Source: Crotophaga sulcirostris
Lineage: Eukaryota; Chordata; Aves; Cuculiformes; Crotophagidae
Direction: 5' to 3'
DNA: 64,000 nt
NCBI GenBank assembly: GCA_013397455.1
Contig: VYZB01000379.1
Coordinates: 63,324-127,323 of the forward strand
The position numbers and the translations under genes were made by a program. The number at the start of each line of letters is the position of its first letter. The stretch's first letter is position 1. A model generated the notes under the pieces. That model had not been told where the DNA came from and did no database searches. It was given only the letters and a program-made list of their open reading frames with translations. Positions 25,928 to 37,306 of the stretch are shown here, one piece after another.

Positions 25928-26146
25928 ATGGCTCCTCAGACTGGCTCCACTGAAAAGGAGACACGACCTGCCTCAGCCTTTCCACAGCTTTTCACTTGGG
26001 AAGAGATCAGAATCCACAATGGCCGTGGCCAAAGTAAGGAGCAATGGCTGGTGATTGACAGGAAGGTTTACGATGTCAGTGAGTTTTCCAAACGACACCC
26101 CGGAGGCAGCCGAGTTATTGGCCACTATGCTGGGCAAGATGCTACG
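25928..26146 (+). CDS. Gene B exon 1 (cytochrome b5 domain)
   Basis: 219 bp, 73 codons. It starts [11 protein letters not shown]; the b5 fold begins at [10 protein letters not shown] and continues [20 protein letters not shown], with heme ligand HPGG at 26096-26107. It ends GHYAGQDAT at donor GTAAGA. Base composition is near neutral, unlike the GC-rich equivalent in gene C. Confidence 0.9.
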
Positions 26147-29100
26147 GTAAGATCTAGGAGAACAATGGAGGAAGGTGGTTCCACAGTCAGGATGACATGG
26201 TGGGACTCCAGTGGAGAGTGCTTATGGTAGACGGCATTGTTCTTGATCAGATAATGCAGTGGGCATGTCTATACTGTCTGTAGAACCCTTCTGGTTACCT
26301 TCAAGGTCAGAGCTATCTGCTATGCCAATTGTAAAGGTCTGCCTAGGTTCCTTCCATCCTGCTGTAACACAACAATATCCACACAGGTTGTCTTCCCACT
26401 AGGCATGATCCAGCAAGCTGTCTTCCAGATGTCCCAAAACTCTCTCTATGCAACAGTGAAAGGGAAAAGGGTAGGAAGCAATGTGCTTACTGTGTATTTT
26501 TTGCGTTACAAGCTGCTCTTCTGGTGTAACATGGATGTAATCAGTGAGAAGTAAAAGATAATCAAAGAGCAAAGGAAGGTAGATAATACAGATAAGGAGA
26601 AATTAACATCCAAACATAAAATAATTTTGAGGGCAGTGAAGCAAAAGAAGAGGGTACTCAAGGAGATGACACTATTTTGTACAGGCAAGTGGAGGAGAAG
26701 AGTCTTGAAAAAAAAGGCTGTTTGAAAGAAGAGGGAAAAAGGAAATAAAATAAAGGAAAAATGCCTGAGAAAGCATCAGGATATTAGACTGCAGTATATG
26801 AGGAAAAATTCTACAAATAATCACTATTTGCAAATGTATTTTCCAGAGTTTCCTGCAAAATTCTTTGATTTAAAGGATTTGTGTGAGAAAATTTATCAAT
26901 TATAGATAGAAATAATAAATTCCAAGCAGATCTCACAGAGTAGATATTGAGTTTCTGAACAGTCAGAAATATGTACATTACAAACAGGACCCACCACCCT
27001 CACAGGAAAACGGTTCTTCCTAATTTCCTAATATCTTATGTAAACCTCCCCTCTTTTAGCTTAATTCTATTCTAGTAATCCTCCTATATGTGCTAATTCA
27101 CTTGAATCTTCTCTAAAGAGGATTTAAGTATGCTAAAAGTTTTTTTTTAATGAAAACCATGTCTTTACTTAAAGACAAATGTGCTAATTTTAAGTCAACG
27201 CAGCTCTTTCAGGTGATGGTTTGTGTTGTGCTGTAATGACCTTAATGTATCTGAAGAGACAAATGTTGAGGCTGCCACTCTCAAGAGTGTAAAACCAGCC
27301 ATACCAAGCCAGCCCAGAGGTCCCTGTAGCCTGGTGCCATCTCCTGCAGTTTCTGTTACTGGGCTTTTACAAAAGGACTCAAGGAATACAGAATGCATGG
27401 AATATTTTGTTCACAGGCTGTGCCCTTCCAGGTTCTGCAGCCACCAGTGTAAGAGCTTGCATTTAGATTATTATGCTTTATAGACACCCAGGGAGTTTAA
27501 CCACAGTTAATTTGTCTGGTATGAATGAGTTTAAAAAATTACCTTTGATCTTACTTGTATTTATTATTACAATAACATTACAATGTCTTTTCCCTCATTA
27601 TTATTTTTGTACTTTTTAAACCCACTTCATGATAATTTCATTCTCATGAATAAAATTTCCATAATTCTTCTCAGTGTTGCTTACGGGTTTTTGAAATTCT
27701 TTTAACTTGTTACCTCTTTTCCAAGGCAGTCTTCTAGTATGAAAGCTGCTCCATAACGATATTATTCTTTATTTTTGCTATGTATAGTTGTATTGCATCC
27801 CTTTGAAGACAGAATCACAGAATGGTTTGGGTTGGAAGGGGCCTTAAAGCCCATCCAGTTCCAACCCCCCTGCCATGGGCAGGGACACCTCCCACTGGAT
27901 CAAGGGGCTCCAAGCCCCATCCAACCTGGCCTTGAATATTTCCAGGGATGGGGCAGCAACCACCTCTCTGGGCAACCTGTTCTTGTGCACCACCACCCTC
28001 ACGGTGAAGAAATTCTTCCTAAAGTCCAATCTAAATCTTCCCCCTTCCAGTTTAAAGCTATTACTCCTTGTCCTATCACTACACACCCTTGTAAAAAGTC
28101 CTTCCCCAGCTTTCCTGTAGCCCCCTTTAAGTACTGGAAGGCAACTCTAAAGTATCCTCAGAGCCTTCTCTTCTCCAGGCTGAACAAGCCCAGCTCTCTC
28201 AGCCTGTGCTCATGTGGGAGCTGCTCCAGCCCTTGGATCATCTTGATGTCCTGCTCTGGACTCTCTCCAGCAGTTCCATATCCTTCTTATGTTGGGGATT
28301 CCAGAACTGGACACAGTACTACCTGCAGTAGTCAAGATTGTGGCTACATTGTGGATTTATATTTCATTATAATTGCATTCACCTGCCTTACTCTATATTT
28401 TTAGTCTGCTAATCTTTATCATTCTTTTTGCTTTTAAAATGCTGCCATATTCATATATTCTGAGAAACATAGGCTTTTACAGAAAAGAAGGACTGGGAGG
28501 TGTCTCTAAAGATCATGTGGTGCATGAGTTTGCCTGCAGCCAGGATCCAGGACTTTTTTTCCAAGTATTTTTGACTGCTCTAGAACTCATAACTGTATAT
28601 ACATGGTGAGAATTATCTTCCTCTTAAGCTCATAATTATATACATATGGTGAGAATTGTCTTGCTCTGTGTGGATTACATCAACCGTACATTGATGACAA
28701 ATGTTGTAGGTTAGGTGTGTTGCAAATGACAACCCTTAAGGTTAGTCTCTCATAAGATGCTAATCAGGGCCAGAAAGCAGGAAGGAGAAAGAACAGGTCA
28801 CAGGATTGAAAGGTTTGTGTTTCTATGGTAAGAATCTCTGATAATGATATTGTGGATAGGAAATTCTGCTTAAAAGGATTCAGGTTCCTGTTTCTAGGCT
28901 GCAGGATGGATGCTTACTGCTTGACTCAGTTTTAGAATTCTTGGCAAGAAGGAGCTACATAAAAATGTGTGAAAGGCTGTAGGATGAGGGGCATGAAATC
29001 ATAATGGAAAGATTTCCCCGGTCCTGTGGGTCTGAACTAAGTTAGTGATTTGCCACTGTGACAACAGGCTACCAGATACTTGTAGAAAGCTCATCTGTTC

Positions 29101-32100
29101 AAAGAGTCAACTTGTTCTGACTTCTTCTAGTCTAAATTACTCGAAGATAGACTGTCTCTGAACAAGAGACTCCATATGTATTTTATATATATATATATGT
29201 ACACATATTCTTTCTATTTGAGGGTCTGCAGGAAAGCTGGGGAGGGGCTCTTGATCAGGGAGTGCAGGGACAGGATGAGAGGGAAGAATTTTAAGCTGAA
29301 AGAGGGGAGATTGAGATGAGATCTTAGGAAGAAATATTTTCCTATGAGCGTGGTGAGGCCCTGGCCCAGGTTGCCCAGAGCAGTGGTGGCTGCCCCATCC
29401 CTAGAGGTGTTCAAGATCAGGTTGGATGGGGTTTTCAGTGGATCCAGTGGGAGGTGTCCCTGCCCATGACAGGGGGCTTGGAACTCCATGAGCTTTAAGG
29501 TGCTTTCCAACCCAAACCATTCTGTGAGTCTATGGTTCTATAATACTTTTTTTTTTACCCTAGTGTAATAAAGACAGGATTTAAAAACATCTTTGTTTTC
29601 TCTGAAGGATGGTGAAGAGACACATCATTCATTGACGTGTTTATCTCCTCCTGGGTCACATCCATAGGGCAGGGCTGCCGGCTGGAGCCTTCTAGGGAAG
29701 GAACTATGCTGAAACAAGCAGATGAAAGAGCATGTTTCCCTCTGCAAAGAGTTTTTAATCAGACACTTTCATGTTTATTACCAGCCTCACCCAGATGTTT
29801 TATGACATCTAGTTTCTTGAAACTTTTCCAGCTTCCTTGGGCCAAGCTCCAGCTGATCGTAAAGAACTAGAGCAGCAACCAAAGGGACAAAAATTGAGAA
29901 AGGAAACTGGATTATGTATTATTCCAAAGACCTGGAGAAAGGTGAAGCTCAGCATCTGGTGTTTAGTCACAGGCCCTTTCTTACCCCCTTCTTTTGTGTT
30001 TTTCTCAGGATGCCTTTGAAGCATTTCACAATGATAAATCTCTGGTGAAAAAATACTTGAAATCACTGCTAATTGGGGAGTTGGCACCAGATCAACCCAG
30101 CTTTGAGACTAATAAAAAAGTAAGTGTCCTAGGATCCAACTGTGGAAATGACTTGAGGTTGAGTATGGGAGGAGAAGAAAAATATGAGAACTGGCAGAAA
30201 TAATTTGTGAAGCAGCATGCCTGACACCGTGCCATAGGCTGGGTGATGGGGAGGGAGCTGGCAGTAGTCATGCATGAAAACATGCACTGTCCCAGAAATT
30301 CTAAATCCACCCTTGGGGGTGAGGAATGAACCCCAGAGCCCCAAATTCTGCCCAGGTCTTCCCACCACAGTGTCTCAGTTAGAGAACCTGTCAGCAACTT
30401 GCTTTCCAGTGTCAAAGCAAAACCAATATCTGTTGATCTCATGCTCATTTCTGCACAGAGGCCCCTCTGATGGAATATCTTGGACTTCCATGGTTGCTTT
30501 GGGATTCCTTGGTCTGCTATGTTCCATTTTCAAAGTAGACCGTGCATTAATATTCATTTTACCCACAGAAATCACTTTTGGAAGATTTTCGTGAGCTGCG
30601 CTGCACTGTTGAGAAGATGGGGCTACTGAGACCAAATTACACCTTTTTCTTCCTGATTTTCATTCACCTCCTGGTGCTGGATGTTGCATCCTGGCTCGTG
30701 GTCTGGTACTTTGGGATATCCTTAGTACCTTTCGTCATTGGGATGGTGCTCTTCACCACAGCTCAGGTAAATCGACAGCTGTTTGCCATTGCAGACCTGT
30801 TTGGTTCTTCCAGATGGAGAGGATTAAACAATTGTTCATACCCCAGTCATTCCTTTACTGCCTCTTCCTATTATCTGGCTGAAGACAACAAGCACATTCT
30901 ACATCACAATTTTTTTGCCTCCAGCGAATCTCGTTTTGCTGACAAGGTGCTCACTAGAGTTGGTGAGCTGTTGCAGAGCAGGTAGTTTCACAAGATGGGA
31001 TGAGCTGATCTAACCACTTACGCCAGCAAAAGAGGGAATATTTCAATTTCAACTCCACTTTTGGCTCTGTGTTCCTGTCTGATGGCTCTGGTGCTTGTTG
31101 GGTCCTTTATGAGCCAATTACACTCAAAAGCCCCAAACAGTTTTCTGCTGGATTAATAAACTGAATCATGGAAGGGCATGATACATGTCAGAGCTGGTAT
31201 AGGAAAGGTGGGAACAGGAATTTGTTGTCCTTAGGCGGGAGAAGGTGGAGGGCAAGGAGAGGAAGAAAGCAAGATTTTCTGAGTAGCACTGAAATATTAG
31301 GTTTGCTCAGACATCCACAGAACAAGTGCAAAGTAACTCATTTTTTTAAATAACCTGCTCTATTGCCTAATATCTGCTAAGGCAGATATTCCTCAAAGAG
31401 CGTTCTTGTATTTTAATGAGAATATGAAATGCAACAAAGCTGTGGATTTGTAAATTCTTACACTTTCTAGCTGGTTCTTTGGAAATTAAATGTTTGCAAT
31501 GGGAGCAGTGAAATGAATTGTAGTGATGCTTTGCTGCTTTCCCTTTAGCTGCTACAATAAAATTAATATCTGGCACTGAGCAGCTTTAGTGGACAGTGGC
31601 CTGGAAGGAAGTTCTTAGCATTGAGCATGTAGGACAGTAGGCTACAGAGAGACCTTATAGCAGCTGTCCAGGACTTAAAGGGGGCTCCAGGAAAGCTGAG
31701 GAAGGGCTCTTGATCAGGGATAGCAGGGACAGGACAAGGTGGAAGAGTTTTAAGCTGAAAGAGGGGAGATTTTAGGAAGAAATTTTTTCCTGTGAGGGTG
31801 AGGAGCACAGGTTGCCCAAGGAAGCCATGGATGCCCCATCCCTGGAGGTGTTCAAGGTCAGGTTGGATGGGGATTGGAGCCCCCTGATCCAGTGGGAGGT
31901 GTCCCTGCCCATGGCAGGGGGTGGAACTGGATGGACTTTAAGGTCCCTTCCAACCCAAATTGTTCTATTATTCTATGACAGCAGGTAGTGTTTGTTCGCC
32001 AAACCAGAAGGAAGATGCACTCACACTATGAAGTTACAGAGACTCCAGAGGGAAATTAATACAGCGCTACTGTATCCTCAGTGATCCTTTTGTCCCCCAG

Positions 32101-35100
32101 ATCCAGATGGGCTGGTTCCAACATGATCTGGGGCACTGCTCTGTCCTCAGGACGCCTAAATGGAATCGACTTCTGCAGATTGTCATGATAAACATTCTGA
32201 AGGTAATTGACTCTTGGTGGGAATATTCTCTGGGGCTAATCTGGACTAAGCAATAAATGGGAGTGTCCCTACATTCGGGCAATATCGTCTGTGAGGGAAG
32301 TTTAGTGAAGCTGTCAATAACAGGTAGATAAACAGTGATGCAATTGTTAATATTGTTCCAGTTTGAATTCCTGGTCTTCAACTTTTCCTGCAGGGGTTGT
32401 CAGCCAGCTGGTGGAATCACCTGCACAACCAACACCATGCCAAACCCAACTGCTTCCGCAAAGACCCTGACCTCAACATGCACCCTCTCCTGTTCAGCTT
32501 GGGAAAGACCCTCTCCATGGAGGTGAGGATGGGGATGTCTGGAGACATAAAGATTTTAAAGATGGAAAGCTATAGAGTGAGGTATAATAATAATCCAGGT
32601 TGTGCATTTCTGCATAAACTCATGATAGAATGAAAGAATCGTAGAATGGTTTGGGTTGGAAAGGACCTTAAAGATCACCCAGTTGCACCCGCCCTGTCAT
32701 AGGTAGGGACACTTCCCACTGGATCAGGGGGCTCAAAGCCCCATCCAACTTAGCCTTTAACACCTCTAGGCATGAGGCAGCCACCACTTCTCTGGGCAAT
32801 CTGGGTCAGGGCCTCCTCACCCTCACAGGAAAAAAAAATTCTTCCTAATATCTAATCTAATTTCCAAAGCGTTCCATGGTGAGACTCTCAAGGACTGACT
32901 GCTTATGATGATGCTTAGGGCACCAGCTCCTGAGAAGCAAAGTGTTATAATCAGTGCTTAAATTCTCTGTGTCACTAGAAGAGTAGGGTAAGTGCCTTGA
33001 AGATGGTCCAAAGAACAAGTCAAGTGGACTGATTAATGCGTCAGTGTTAGATGTCATTAGTGATCCTGTAGATAATGAGTCACCTCTTCTCTCTGGTTCC
33101 TTTTGACTGTGGGAGCTGTTTTGCACCTAAACCCTTCAGGACCAGTATAGTAGCTACGCACAAAATACAACTGTAGCAAGTTATTTCTCAATCACAGATT
33201 TTATGACTTTCATAAAAATAAAAACTATGTACAGATGCTCCCTGTATCTTTAGGATTTCTGATATAATCAGGATAGGAAAAATCTCTTATGCCTTTTCTT
33301 TCCCTGGCAATTCTGTTTACTCATGGGGTGATGAAATGGCCTCTTTGCCAGATAATCGGCCTCTTAAAATAATGTCTCTCTCTCCTTTAGCTGACAATAT
33401 GCAAAGAAATTACAAGTCTCCAAGGCAGGTGGAAAATTCCAGTTCTGCAGTCTCAGAAAAACTCCTGTAAAGACGATTTATAAAAAATACTTATTCACAG
33501 AAAATTATTAACTGGGAAGGGGTTTGCCAGTGATCTTCATGGTTGCACGTTATTTTTATTATTTTATCCTTTGAAGAATCATAAGCACAACATTTGCAGA
33601 TAATGTTAAGAATCCTTTTGTGCTAACAGTGAAGAAAATACGTTATGAGGAAATAAATTTCCTAGTTCTTTTTGTAAATAGTTCATCTCTTTGCTGTTTC
33701 ATGTACTTGAAGGCAAAATATTCAACAAAACAAAAAGGCCGACATCTGTATAGAGAATTTACTACTTTGATCTTGCAGTCATTTTAGGATAGCACCCAAA
33801 TGCTTGTGTAATTTCTGGCCACTATCTCTTCTATTGCTCAAAAATTTTGGATGTCTGCATCCTATCTCATCTGATATAGAAACTGAGATGTAGCTTTCAC
33901 AGCAAACACATCCTGCATTCATCACCCATTAAGTTTTTTGTCTTAGATCTCATATTAATAGCCTGTTCCTCCCTGAGAGGTTGGAATAGAGCCTTTATGA
34001 GGTAGTTCTCAATGTGATCATTAGACAAGAATAAGGAACACCTTTTTAAGGTTCTCAGGTCTCTAACTGGCTCATTGCAATGTCCTTTAATCTTTCAGCT
34101 GGGAAAACAGAAGAAGAAGTTCATGCCTTACAACTATCAGCACAAGTATTTCATTTGTGAGTATCCCTGCTTCCTTACAGTGCTGTAGGAACTTCAGCTA
34201 AAAATCACAATTATTTCTCCCCCACCAAATAATGGTTTAAAAGAAACTCCAATTGAAATTGCAGCTTCAGGAAACTTCCTTCACGTTAAAGAAGTTTCAC
34301 ATGAGGAGGAATTGCTCCGTATGTCTTTGTTAGGATCCTGTGATGTTAGGAATTAGATATGAGTGAATAGAGCGTGAGAATGAATGGGGTGGGAAAAGAA
34401 TGAAGAAGTGGTGAGATGAAAAGAGAAAGTGATTGTGCAGATGCATGAAAGTTAGTGAAAATGGAAGACAGCAATTTTTCTTCCATTGGAAAGAAGCAGC
34501 TTTCTTCTTGCAGAAGAATATTCTGTAAGTTTTATGATACAATGAACTTATAAATGTCTCTCTCTTCATTCTTTCCTTCAGTATTGGCTCCACTTGCACT
34601 TGTACCCTTCTTCCAGTTTTCTGTCTTCTACTTTGCAATAAAGAGGAAAAAGTGGTTGGTAAGCACTGCTTGCATTGTCTAGAAGACTTTCCAAAAATAT
34701 CACTGCTCTGCAGCTTTATTAACCTCCACCTCAGTTATTTGTGGGTCTTAAGATAGAAAAAGCTTACTCAAGGCTTGCTGTAGCAGGAATCATAGAATCA
34801 TTAAGGTTGGGAAAGACCTTTACGCTCATCCAGTCCAACCATCAGCCCAGCACCACCATGCTGACTAAACTGTGTCACAAAGTGCCACGTCTACACATTT
34901 TTAAACACCTCCAGGGATGGAGACTCCACCATTTCTTTGGGCAGCCTGTTCAAGTGTTTGACCGTTCTTTTGGTAAAGACATTTTCTAATATCCAATCTA
35001 ACTCTCCCCTAGGGCAACTTCAGACCGTTTCCTCTCATCCTATCACTTGTTACTTGGGAGAAGAGTCCGTGCAGTCAACAGATCCAGGGAGATATTTTTA

Positions 35101-37306
35101 ATGAGAGGTTTTTTAGCCTCTCAGCAGTTGAATAAAATTAAACAGAAAATTATTAGACCTAGACAGTGTGTGATTAGAGGGCTGTTTCTAGGTCTTCAGT
35201 TACTGGTAGGAAAGTTGGTGCTATGGGAATATTTCAGGAATACACTCAACTTGAGGCAGAATGATAGTGTAAGTTTTTGTAAGTAAGTGTAACTCCTTTT
35301 ATGCTGCGCTTTGGATAAAGAGGAGAGGAGGGGGTTTACCAGCAAAGGCTTATTCTAAATATTTATTTATTTATTTATTGTTTCTTGGGTTTGTTTTTTT
35401 ACAGGACCTGATATTGACTGTGTCTTACAACATCAGAGTCTGTCTCATGTATGTTCCTTTAATGGGATTTAGCAACTTCATGGTGTACTACTGGCTGTCC
35501 AGGTAACACTCAGCATACCCAGACTGGCCAGGACAAGTATTTGTAAACAATAGTGAGCTTCAACGGGAATAAATGAAAATTGGCTCTAATCGCTACAATT
35601 TTCTCATAAATATGCAGTCAGTCAAGAAGGAACAGCATAATTTGGCAGGGGGGATGGGGATGGTGGCTGCTCAGGGTCATCTGCAACTACAAATTTAGTG
35701 GTTCTCAAAAGAAACTCCAAAAGTCAGGAGGCAAAAGAATGGAATAGAAACCCCTGAATTATGTAAAGGTGCTCTTTTGCTTACGATGAGACTTGGGAAA
35801 ATGTTTTAATGATAAATCTGGATGGGTTTAGAGATATGACAAGTGTTTCTGTGCTTATCTGCCCAGGTTCCTAGAGAGTACCTGGTTTATTTGGGTTTCA
35901 CAAATGAATCACATTCCAATGGACATTGATTATGACAAGAATGAAGACTGGGTCTCCACTCAGGTGAGAATATCCTTTCTTCTGAAAGAGTGGGTCTACA
36001 GTTCTGAATTACAGGGCAAAGACAATGTTATTCTCTTAGCTTCAATGCTCTGTTAATGAGGTTTGTCCTCGCTTTTTTAATAGGAAAGCATTTCTGTAGC
36101 AGTCAAAACATTTAAAACTTTAGCTGAACAATGGGACATGTAGATTGAAAAATAATCCTATTTTTCCACCAAAAGTTTTTAATATATTTTTCACAACACT
36201 TTTCCCTTCCTATTACAAAAAAGTAGGAATGGTAAGACAGTCAATTTCCTTCTTAGACCAACTAAAGAGAAGCAAATTGAAACTGGATACCTTTATATTT
36301 TTACCCTACGGGTTACAGGTTTACAAGATAAATCTGTCAAAATTTAAGTATGAAAAAAATGAATATGTAAATACAACCATACTCATATCTGTACTGCCTC
36401 CAGCAGTATAAACCCACATAGTGGTTTCTAAGTATTTTTTCCTACATAAAGGGAAAAAGATCCAGTGTGATGTTCATCTGTATATTGGCCTTTCTTCCTC
36501 CCAGGTCCATGCAACATGCAATGTGAACCAGTCTTTGTTCAATGACTGGTTTACTGGGCACTTGAACTTCCAAATCGAGCATCAGTGAGTATGATTATGG
36601 GGAGAGGAGTGGGAATAATATGGGGCACTTAAAAGTGAGAAAGGTCACATGGTCTCACATTAAACCATCTCAGCAGACCCTTTGCTCTCTTTCTGAGGGA
36701 GGGCAGGGAAATATTTTGGACAAAAGGAGCAAAGAGTGGTGCAAGCAAAGTCTTACAAGAACTCTCTCTCATTCAATCTTGCAGCCTTTTCCCCACAATG
36801 CCTCGACACAACTACTGGAAAGCAGCTCCTCTGGTGAAATCCCTTTGTGATAAGCATGGCATTGAGTACAAGAGCAAGACTTTGTTGACAGCTTTTGTAG
36901 ATATTTTGCAGTACGTATCAACTAACAACACAGGTTTGCAGTGTAATAACATTCAATGGAGGGTCATGGGCAACCATTTTCAAATCAACACCCATGGAGA
37001 CATCAACCCTAAAGTTTATCAAGTTTTTCTAAAGGCACTTTTAGTTTGCGAAATTTTCAGAATTTCAAAGATTTTTCTCTTCCTTTAATCCTCTCAGCCC
37101 ATTCCCTGCAGTCAGTCTTTGCTATGAGATGTCCATGCAGTTTTCAATCCGTTTTTCCATTTACTTCTTTTTAAATCTAAACTACAGTTTGCTTCCCATG
37201 AATCTGAATATTGTCTCCCCATAAGCGATTTTTTTTTACTTTCTATTCTTGCAGTTCACTGAAGGATTCTGGGGAGCACTGGCTTGAAGAATATCTGCAC
37301 GGGTAG
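25928..37306 (+). CDS. Gene B: complete FADS1-like front-end fatty acid desaturase (acyl-CoA (8-3)-desaturase-like), divergent paralog
   Basis: Exons: 25928-26146, 30009-30119, 30569-30766, 32101-32202, 32394-32522, 34099-34156, 34582-34658, 35405-35502, 35867-35963, 36505-36584, 36785-36910, 37255-37306. Joined they give 448 codons and a TAG stop, with all introns GT-AG. The b5 domain has HPGG at residues 57-60; histidine boxes are HDLGH (184-188), HNQHH (221-225) and QIEHH (386-390), so heme and di-iron ligands are complete. The start is the first in-frame ATG (GG before, G at +4). Exon identity with gene A is uneven by my count: about 84% in exon 5, 78-79% in exons 9 and 11, but only 44% in exon 4 and 33% in exon 8. 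It lacks one codon near the exon 6/7 junction and has FQFS where FADS1 has FQWY. Lack of decay indicates a protein under selection. The substrate cannot be read from sequence. Chicken annotation, from memory, has FADS1-like neighbours (FADS1L1, FADS1L2) that may correspond. Confidence 0.88.
26994..27085 (-). mobile_element. Degraded CR1 fragment in gene B intron 1
   Basis: CACCCTCACAGGAAAACGGT with CCTCCCCTCTTTTAGCTTAA, an internal CR1 piece without either end. Similarity is weaker than in the other copies. Confidence 0.5.
27811..28325 (-). mobile_element. CR1 LINE fragment in gene B intron 1
   Basis: AGAATCACAGAATGGTTTGG through CTGAACAAGCCCAGCTCTCT to GATTCCAGAACTGGACACAG; well preserved, about 515 bp. 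Confidence 0.88.
29222..29543 (+). mobile_element. CR1 LINE fragment in gene B intron 1
   Basis: From GCAGGAAAGCTGGGGAGGGG to the 3' end CAAACCATTCTGTGAGTCTA. An AT dinucleotide run lies just upstream at about 29181-29199. Confidence 0.86.
30009..30119 (+). CDS. Gene B exon 2
   Basis: 111 bp. [18 protein letters not shown] followed by [25 protein letters not shown] and KYLK are shared with gene C but not gene A. The exon ends in an A-rich run at donor GTAAGT. Confidence 0.9.
30569..30766 (+). CDS. Gene B exon 3 (first membrane segments)
   Basis: 198 bp. [19 protein letters not shown], then two hydrophobic runs ([18 protein letters not shown] and [10 protein letters not shown]). The frame stays open through the donor GTAAAT to a stop at 30983-30985. 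Confidence 0.9.
31630..31978 (+). mobile_element. CR1 LINE fragment in gene B intron 3
   Basis: From GAGACCTTATAGCAGCTGTC to CCAAATTGTTCTATTATTCT; lies about 120 bp before exon 4. Confidence 0.83.
32101..32202 (+). CDS. Gene B exon 4 (histidine box 1, divergent)
   Basis: 102 bp. [16 protein letters not shown] keeps box 1 (HDLGH, 32122-32136). The second half, ending VMINILK, has lost the family FVIGHLK motif. Only 15 of 34 residues match gene A. Confidence 0.88.
32394..32522 (+). CDS. Gene B exon 5 (histidine box 2)
   Basis: 129 bp. [19 protein letters not shown] keeps box 2 but as HNQHH (32424-32438) instead of HFQHH. The remainder ([20 protein letters not shown]) is close to gene A: 36 of 43 residues match. 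Confidence 0.9.
32625..32860 (-). mobile_element. CR1 LINE fragment in gene B intron 5
   Basis: GAATCGTAGAATGGTTTGGG to TTCTTCCTAATATCTAATCT; about 100 bp after exon 5. Confidence 0.85.
34099..34156 (+). CDS. Gene B exon 6 (one codon short)
   Basis: 58 bp against 61 in gene A. It encodes [19 protein letters not shown] and one base of the next codon. The donor GTGAGT is strong and no alternative donor nearby restores the missing codon. Confidence 0.87.
34582..34658 (+). CDS. Gene B exon 7 (substrate-specificity segment, divergent)
   Basis: 77 bp. [17 protein letters not shown] replaces the [17 protein letters not shown] of gene A. The WY pair that follows FQ in FADS1 is FS here. Splice sites are TTCAG and GTAAGC. 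Confidence 0.86.
34788..35075 (-). mobile_element. CR1 LINE fragment (variant subfamily) in gene B intron 7
   Basis: ATCATAGAATCATTAAGGTT and CCAGTCCAACCATCAGCCCA through CTTGTTACTTGGGAGAAGAG. Confidence 0.83.
35405..35502 (+). CDS. Gene B exon 8 (most diverged exon)
   Basis: 98 bp. [20 protein letters not shown] and a hydrophobic tail ending YYWLSR. Only 11 of 33 residues match gene A, though the length is unchanged and the segment is still hydrophobic with no stop. Confidence 0.86.
35867..35963 (+). CDS. Gene B exon 9
   Basis: 97 bp. [20 protein letters not shown] then [12 protein letters not shown]; 25 of 32 residues match gene A. Strong conservation directly beside the highly diverged exon 8. 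Confidence 0.9.
36505..36584 (+). CDS. Gene B exon 10 (histidine box 3)
   Basis: 80 bp. [20 protein letters not shown] then NFQIEH, with the last histidine codon completed in exon 11. Front-end desaturase QIEHH is intact. Confidence 0.9.
36785..36910 (+). CDS. Gene B exon 11
   Basis: 126 bp. [28 protein letters not shown] and onward to FVDIL; 33 of 42 residues match gene A. Donor GTACGT. Confidence 0.9.
37255..37306 (+). CDS. Gene B exon 12 (C-terminus and stop)
   Basis: 52 bp. [16 protein letters not shown] and TAG at 37304-37306. The family terminal lysine or glutamine is glycine here, so the dilysine-like ER tail seen in gene A is absent. Confidence 0.9.

Larger units (their letters stand above)
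26147..30008 (+). other. Gene B intron 1
   Basis: A 3.9-kb intron from donor GTAAGA to acceptor TCTCAG, the longest complete intron in the window. It contains three CR1 fragments and an AT run; nothing else is recognised. Confidence 0.85.

Noticed and set aside
27775..28404. Longest single open frame in the region, about 210 codons
   Set aside because: Antisense CR1 again; no start context, no domain and no splice relation to gene B.
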